Source: a virus. From it: DNA of 25,838 nucleotides. Where the stretch lies: positions 1 through 25,838 of the IMG/VR virus record IMGVR_UViG_3300032157_000042; one strand, 5' to 3'. Of this stretch, positions 21,858-25,838 are shown piece after piece. Below the pieces are notes generated by a model. That model did no database searches, was not told the origin of the DNA, and saw only the letters and a list, made by a program, of their open reading frames with translations. The first letter of the stretch is position 1; every line of letters begins with the position of its first letter. Made by a program: the position numbers and the translations under genes.

Positions 21858-22621
21858 CGGGTGACTCCCAGGAAACTGGCCTCAGCGCGGAGGCGTGCGA
21901 TTCGCTGCTGCCGGTCGGAGTGCCGATGTGGCGAGTCCGCGGCGCCGGGTCCCAGGTCGGGAGTGGCGTGGTCGCCGTCCGGGTCATGCTGAGTGGACGA
22001 CGGGAGTGTTCGGGTGAGTTCGGCCAGCTGCCCGCTGATGGTCTCCAGCTGCGACCGCATGGCGAGAATGCCGGCGTCGGCGTATGCCGGCCGCGGGGTG
22101 GGCCCGTACTCGACGAGCCCGAGCTCGGTGCGGGTGACCGTCGGCAGGGCGCCGCCGCGGCTTCTCGGCACCCGGGTTGGCGTGGACCGGAAGATCTGGC
22201 CGCGGAAGCTGTAGCCCTTGATGTCGCCGTTTCGGATCGCCTCGAGGACCGAGTCGGACAGCTCGGACCGGTTGAAGCGGGTGACGGTGCGCAGGCCCTT
22301 GCCGTCGGCGGTGATGCTGACCGGGGAGCCGATGGGGACGCTTCCGACGCCTTCGGCGGGGGTGCCGTGCATGGTCATCGCGTGGTTGTAGAACACGCCG
22401 ACCCGCTCGATGCCGTGGCTCAGGGTGCGGTTGAAAGCCGACCGGGAGATGACCTCCATGTAATGGCCGTGCTGGTCCTTGATCTCGCTCGGCACGTCGA
22501 AGACCGCCGCGTAGGCCTCGACGGTCCGGCCATCGCCGCCCTTCCCGGCACGGACGATCTCGATGTCGTCGAGCGCCCACGACCGGGCGTACGGAGCCGG
22601 TGCGGGCCGGGGCTCTTCCAT
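21854..22621 (-). CDS. HK97-type prohead protease
   Basis: A 255-residue protein; ATG at 22621 follows the portal stop by one base. His80 in VFYNHAMTMHG and Ser138 in KGYSFRG match the catalytic pair of the S78 (HK97 gp4) family, and NRTLS and GLVEYGPTPRPAY follow the family order. It cuts the capsid N-terminal arm during assembly. The C-terminal ~70 residues, after residue 185, form a charged extension that may bind the capsid or act as a maturation target. An in-frame start further upstream would overlap the portal end. Confidence 0.88.
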   Translation of the reverse strand: MEEPRPAPAPYARSWALDDIEIVRAGKGGDGRTVEAYAAVFDVPSEIKDQHGHYMEVISRSAFNRTLSHGIERVGVFYNHAMTMHGTPAEGVGSVPIGSPVSITADGKGLRTVTRFNRSELSDSVLEAIRNGDIKGYSFRGQIFRSTPTRVPRSRGGALPTVTRTELGLVEYGPTPRPAYADAGILAMRSQLETISGQLAELTRTLPSSTQHDPDGDHATPDLGPGAADSPHRHSDRQQRIARLRAEASFLGVTR

Positions 22622-22622
22622 G

Positions 22623-24065
22623 TCAGCCTCCCGGCTTGTCGGTGATGGCGAGCCGCCAGCCGGCGGCGATGAGTTCACGTGCCCGGGCCGCGTCGACGGT
22701 GACCGGGGGGTCGTTGGAGCCGGGCGGCTGCAGCTGCACGCTGTAGAGGCCCGAGTGGCGGCCGCGGAGGCGCGTCACGTCACCGGAGTCGACGAACTCG
22801 ACGGCGGCATCCCATTGCGCGCCCGCGTCGGACAGGGTCCGAAGGGTCTGCGCGTCCTTGAAGCGGATGTCCGCCGCGTCGCGTTCGTCCTCACGGAGGA
22901 AGTCGACGTCGCGGGAGTCGTACCAAAGCCGCGAGGTCGCCGGGTCGGGCGGCGGAACGAGGGTCTCCAGGCTGCCGGCGGCGTTGCGCCACAGCGGCCG
23001 GAAGGTGATCTGCCCGACGGCGCGCTTCGCGGCCTGGAAATTCCCGGCGTTGAGGCTGGAGCCCTGCATGCCCTCGGACAGGGCGGCCACCACTGGGTGG
23101 ACGCCGGCGGCCGCGGCGATCCGGGTCTCCCCCGCACCCTGGACGACCTTGAAGTCCATCTGCCGCATGTCCGCGCCAACGACCGTCACGTCCGCCCCGC
23201 CCGCCGTGTACAGCGTCTTGCCGGCGGATTCCGGGCCCTTGTGCTGGGCGTCCATCGCCTCGACGAACAGATCGAACTGCTCCGGCGTGATCTCCTTCGC
23301 CAGCGACACGGCGAGGTTCGGTGTGGCGGCGTTCTCGAACCACTTCTGCTTGTGCTTGGTCGCCGACGAGTCCGACTGAATCTCTCGCACCACCGGCGTC
23401 AGCCACGACATGCCCCGGTACTCGGCCAGCGGATCCGGCGACGGGGCGAAGTGCGCCACCTCGTCGGCAAGGAACACCTCGGGGTCGGTCTTCGGCTGGC
23501 CGTACATGCCGGCCTGGGCGTTCTTGCCGCCCTCGTAGTAGATGTAGCCGACCTTCTTGAACCCGACCTGGCCGCCGCCGGGCCCGTAGCGTGGCGCGAG
23601 GATGATGTCCACCCAGTCCGGCCGCATCCGCACCAGGTCGCCGTCGATGATCGTCCCGAACCAGTTCCCGGCGAAGTCGGCGTCGAGGATCATCCGGGCG
23701 AGCATGTCGCCGGTCGTCACGCCCGGTGCCGGGCGCTCGAGGATGGACAGGTCCTGGGTGCCGAACAGTTCCGCCGGCCGGCCGCCGCGTAGCGCCTGGA
23801 ACTGGAATCGCGCCTCGGAGAACACCTTCAGCCGGACCATCTCGCACGCGTAGACGATGCCGTTGGCCCGGTAGGCGTTGTTCACGTACTCGGAGAAGCT
23901 GTCGCCGATCGGCTCGGCCGGCAGGTTGCCGTAGGTGGTGCGGTAGCCCATCGGGTCCTGCGGACCGCCGTGCTGCACGACCCACTGCAGGTAGTCCGAC
24001 AGGGTGTATCGGGCGACCTCACCGCGGGGGCGGAAGGGCCTACGCAGGGCACTGATCAGGCCCAC
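22623..24065 (-). CDS. Portal protein (HK97 family)
   Basis: A 480-residue protein starting GTG at 24065, with GGGAGGAGTGCC upstream, thirteen bases after the terminase stop. Hallmarks include NNAYRANGIVYACEMVRLKVFSE, LDADFAGNWFGTI, and a long central stretch with LAEYRGMSWLTPVVREI and the stem helix (QKWFENAATPNLAVS). The C-terminal half has HPVVAALSEG...NAGNF. Portal forms the dodecameric gate of the capsid and docks the terminase. The C-terminal ~45 residues are extended. The longer frame upstream of the GTG is Arg/Trp-rich shadow sequence. Confidence 0.92.
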   Translation of the reverse strand: MGLISALRRPFRPRGEVARYTLSDYLQWVVQHGGPQDPMGYRTTYGNLPAEPIGDSFSEYVNNAYRANGIVYACEMVRLKVFSEARFQFQALRGGRPAELFGTQDLSILERPAPGVTTGDMLARMILDADFAGNWFGTIIDGDLVRMRPDWVDIILAPRYGPGGGQVGFKKVGYIYYEGGKNAQAGMYGQPKTDPEVFLADEVAHFAPSPDPLAEYRGMSWLTPVVREIQSDSSATKHKQKWFENAATPNLAVSLAKEITPEQFDLFVEAMDAQHKGPESAGKTLYTAGGADVTVVGADMRQMDFKVVQGAGETRIAAAAGVHPVVAALSEGMQGSSLNAGNFQAAKRAVGQITFRPLWRNAAGSLETLVPPPDPATSRLWYDSRDVDFLREDERDAADIRFKDAQTLRTLSDAGAQWDAAVEFVDSGDVTRLRGRHSGLYSVQLQPPGSNDPPVTVDAARARELIAAGWRLAITDKPGG

Positions 24066-24078
24066 GGCACTCCTCCCG

Positions 24079-25551
24079 TCATCGCCACGCCACCATCGGC
24101 GCGGTCGGTAGTGGCCTGTGAACCCGTGGCGTGCAGTGCCCGAACAGAGCCAGCGACCCGGCCGCGATCGGCGCCACATCCGAGGTCAGGTCGTGCCGCT
24201 CCCACGCCCACGAGTTGCCGATCTTGCGTTTCACCGCGCCCGCGACCGCGTCCGTCATCGCCTGCTGGCCGAGGTGATGCACGGTCCGGCCGCCCGGGTC
24301 GGGGCCGGCGACGCCGTCGTAGAGCAACTGGCAGCCGGTCACCACGTCGGCCACGCCCGCCCGGTGCACGACCAGGCCGGCCGCCTCCGCCTCGTCAGCG
24401 ACCGCCTTGTCGTCGATCACCATCACCGACGGAACGTGCGTGTCGAGCTGTCGGAGCCGGCCGACGATCCACGCGGTGCCCGGCCGGTAGTCGTCGCCGT
24501 CGAGTTCGTTGCCGGTCAGCTCGATGTGCCGGCCGCCGTCCTCACGCCTGCCCGCGGCGGCGATCGCCGAATAGGAGCGGTCCGGCGGCACGTACACGCC
24601 GATGGCCGGACGGCCGGCGATCTGGCTGGCCGGGTCGAGCATGGCCGTCCAGAACCGTTCGGCGATCACCCGGAATCCGAGCTGGGACGGCTTCGGCGGC
24701 CAGATGCCGAGAATCTCGCGGGCGAAGCCCTTGTTGGTCAGCACGTCACGCATGACCTGCACGTTTTCCTCGCGGACCCGACCGGACCGCATCGACGGCA
24801 GCGCCGCGAGCCAGGCGGCCTTGTCGTCGAGATCCATGTCGTCGATCTCGTCGAGGTTGCCGGCGAGCCCGTAGTCGAACCAGGCCAGCCGCTCCGCGAC
24901 GCCCGCCTCGCCGCGATCGCGGACCGCCATCAGGATCTGCCCGGAGATCGCGTCCAGTGGCGGCGACGACGTGTACCAGACCTGCGCGTTGTCGACCGCG
25001 AGCATCGTCGGCATCGACGCTTCCATCTGCTCGTCGGTGAGCGCGTACGCCTCATCGAGCACGACCAGGTCGCCGGTGAAGCCGCGGCCCGCGTTCTTCG
25101 TCCGGGCCAGGCATTCCAGGACAGCGCCGTTGACCATCTCCAGGCCCTCTTTGCCGTTGGAGTTGATCACCTTCTTGACGCGGCGCCGCAGGTCGTCGGA
25201 GCCGTCGAACAGCCGGATCAGCCGCTTGAAGTGCTTCATCGACGTCTTCAGCTCGTGCGCGGTGTGCACGATCTGCTTCTCGCCGAACAGCACCAGCCCA
25301 GCCAGCTCCCGCGCCTCGAGGACGGAGCCCTTGCCCTGCTGACGGGCCACGACCAGGCCGACCTCGAACGCCGACCAGCGGCCGTCCGGTCGCTCACCCA
25401 TCGCGTTGCGGAGCACGAACTGCTGCCACGGGTCGAGGATCAGGCCGGCCGACGCCGCCAAGTCGATGACCTCGTCGCCGGCGCTCGTGCTGAACCGCGG
25501 CACGTGGACCACCCGCGGCCGTTCGACAGCGGCCAGGTCGATGACGGTCAT
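24079..25551 (-). CDS. terL: Terminase large subunit
   Basis: A 490-residue ATPase/nuclease. Walker A-like ARQQGKGS (69-76) and Walker B LVVLDEA (162-168) are present, with the TSSPP coupling motif near 194. The nuclease domain contains PDRS (D324), VIDDKAV and MTDAVAGA as candidate metal residues. In related terminases an Asp often precedes PDRS by four; here that place is Tyr320 (IGVYVPPDRS), so the first metal ligand may be D324 instead. It packages DNA through the portal. ATGA overlap with the small gene upstream. Confidence 0.93.
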   Translation of the reverse strand: MTVIDLAAVERPRVVHVPRFSTSAGDEVIDLAASAGLILDPWQQFVLRNAMGERPDGRWSAFEVGLVVARQQGKGSVLEARELAGLVLFGEKQIVHTAHELKTSMKHFKRLIRLFDGSDDLRRRVKKVINSNGKEGLEMVNGAVLECLARTKNAGRGFTGDLVVLDEAYALTDEQMEASMPTMLAVDNAQVWYTSSPPLDAISGQILMAVRDRGEAGVAERLAWFDYGLAGNLDEIDDMDLDDKAAWLAALPSMRSGRVREENVQVMRDVLTNKGFAREILGIWPPKPSQLGFRVIAERFWTAMLDPASQIAGRPAIGVYVPPDRSYSAIAAAGRREDGGRHIELTGNELDGDDYRPGTAWIVGRLRQLDTHVPSVMVIDDKAVADEAEAAGLVVHRAGVADVVTGCQLLYDGVAGPDPGGRTVHHLGQQAMTDAVAGAVKRKIGNSWAWERHDLTSDVAPIAAGSLALFGHCTPRVHRPLPTAPMVAWR

Positions 25552-25796
25552 TCGCCCGCGGCCTTCCGGCGCCGATCCTCGCGCCGCTTGCCGATCTCGT
25601 CGGCCGGCGCCATCGCCGCGCCGGACGGGATGGCGTCGAGCTCGGCGAGGATCTGGCGCAGTTCCCGGATCAGTCCAGGGAGCGCGGCGTCAGCGACGCG
25701 GCCGTGGTTCTCGTTGTCGCACGAGCCGCGGTCCTCAAGGCGCTTGACCAGCTCATCACGTGCCGATTCGAGGATCTCGCGGCGGGCTTTCATCAC
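25548..25796 (-). CDS. Small gene before terL, possible small terminase subunit
   Basis: An 82-residue (GTG at 25796; ATG at 25793 is one codon later) highly charged helical protein with two predicted helices (ARREILESARDELVKRLED; LPGLIRELRQILAELDA) and a basic tail. Its place directly ahead of and coupled to terL fits a small terminase subunit, or the short helical proteins found there in actinophages. No HTH motif is clear, so this is inferred from position. It is shorter than most small terminases. Confidence 0.55.
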   Translation of the reverse strand: MMKARREILESARDELVKRLEDRGSCDNENHGRVADAALPGLIRELRQILAELDAIPSGAAMAPADEIGKRREDRRRKAAGE

Positions 25797-25838
25797 TCAC
25801 CGTCCCGTCGAGATCGCTCGGAGGGAGATTTAGGTGAC
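25797..25838. other. Right edge, no gene assigned
   Basis: These 42 bases hold no assignable gene. On the - strand a TAA at 25832-25830 may end a gene lying beyond the window. The late promoter was not found and probably lies further out. Confidence 0.4.

Noticed and set aside
24118-25833. 571-codon open frame on + opposite terL
   Set aside because: Exact antisense of terL and its neighbour, Arg/Val/His-rich with no domain motif; G+C-rich third positions keep antisense frames open.
1-25838. tRNA genes, CRISPR arrays, integrase or insertion sequences
   Set aside because: I looked for T-loop sequences, regular direct repeats with spacers, recombinase or transposase motifs, and saw none.

Overview
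The window looks like part of a temperate tailed-phage genome (prophage, or a phage/integrative-element hybrid) from a high-G+C actinobacterium. Evidence: very G+C-rich DNA with frequent GTG starts, an M15-type endolysin, small DnaJ-type zinc proteins beside an FtsK-like translocase, and HK97-type morphogenesis genes of the kind seen in Streptomyces and Micromonosporaceae siphoviruses. The exact host cannot be fixed from the sequence, and no integrase, repressor, tRNA or attachment site is visible.

Left edge (1-1291, + strand): the 3' part of an FtsK/SpoIIIE-type DNA translocase, then a 170-bp spacer with five exact copies of an 8-bp sequence in both orientations, then a 79-residue membrane/zinc protein. 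This resembles the transfer module of actinomycete integrative conjugative elements and plasmids. It is followed by about 440 bp without a recognisable protein gene but rich in hairpins, and by a strong two-way terminator (1730-1774). The terminator separates this unit from the convergent phage operon.

Phage late operon (25796 down to 1807, - strand, almost gapless, most genes overlapping by 4 bp): possible small terminase, large terminase, portal, prohead protease, major capsid protein. A 7-kb accessory block follows: a zinc-finger HNH endonuclease, a hairpin, two GT-A glycosyltransferases, two paralogous SAM methyltransferases, an NAD-dependent sugar epimerase/dehydratase, three small proteins, two beta-rich virion-like proteins and a LamG protein with seven perfect-period 20-residue repeats. 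After the block come the head-tail connector (with an added N-terminal Ig-like domain), a small unknown, the tail terminator, two tandem tail-tube paralogues, an HK97-gp10-like protein, a tail assembly chaperone with a -1 frameshift site (GGGAAAA), the tape measure, a 928-residue LamG-containing tail-tip protein, a C1q-like fibre protein, the endolysin, an XhlA-like membrane protein and a holin.

The most interesting unit is the sugar-modification cassette between capsid and connector. By content and translational coupling it is predicted to build and attach a (possibly methylated) glycan to the virion, with the beta-rich/repeat proteins or the capsid as candidate acceptors. The second is the FtsK-like gene with its repeat cluster, which has the layout of a TraB/clt transfer locus and would make this a phage-conjugative element hybrid. 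Both are inferences.
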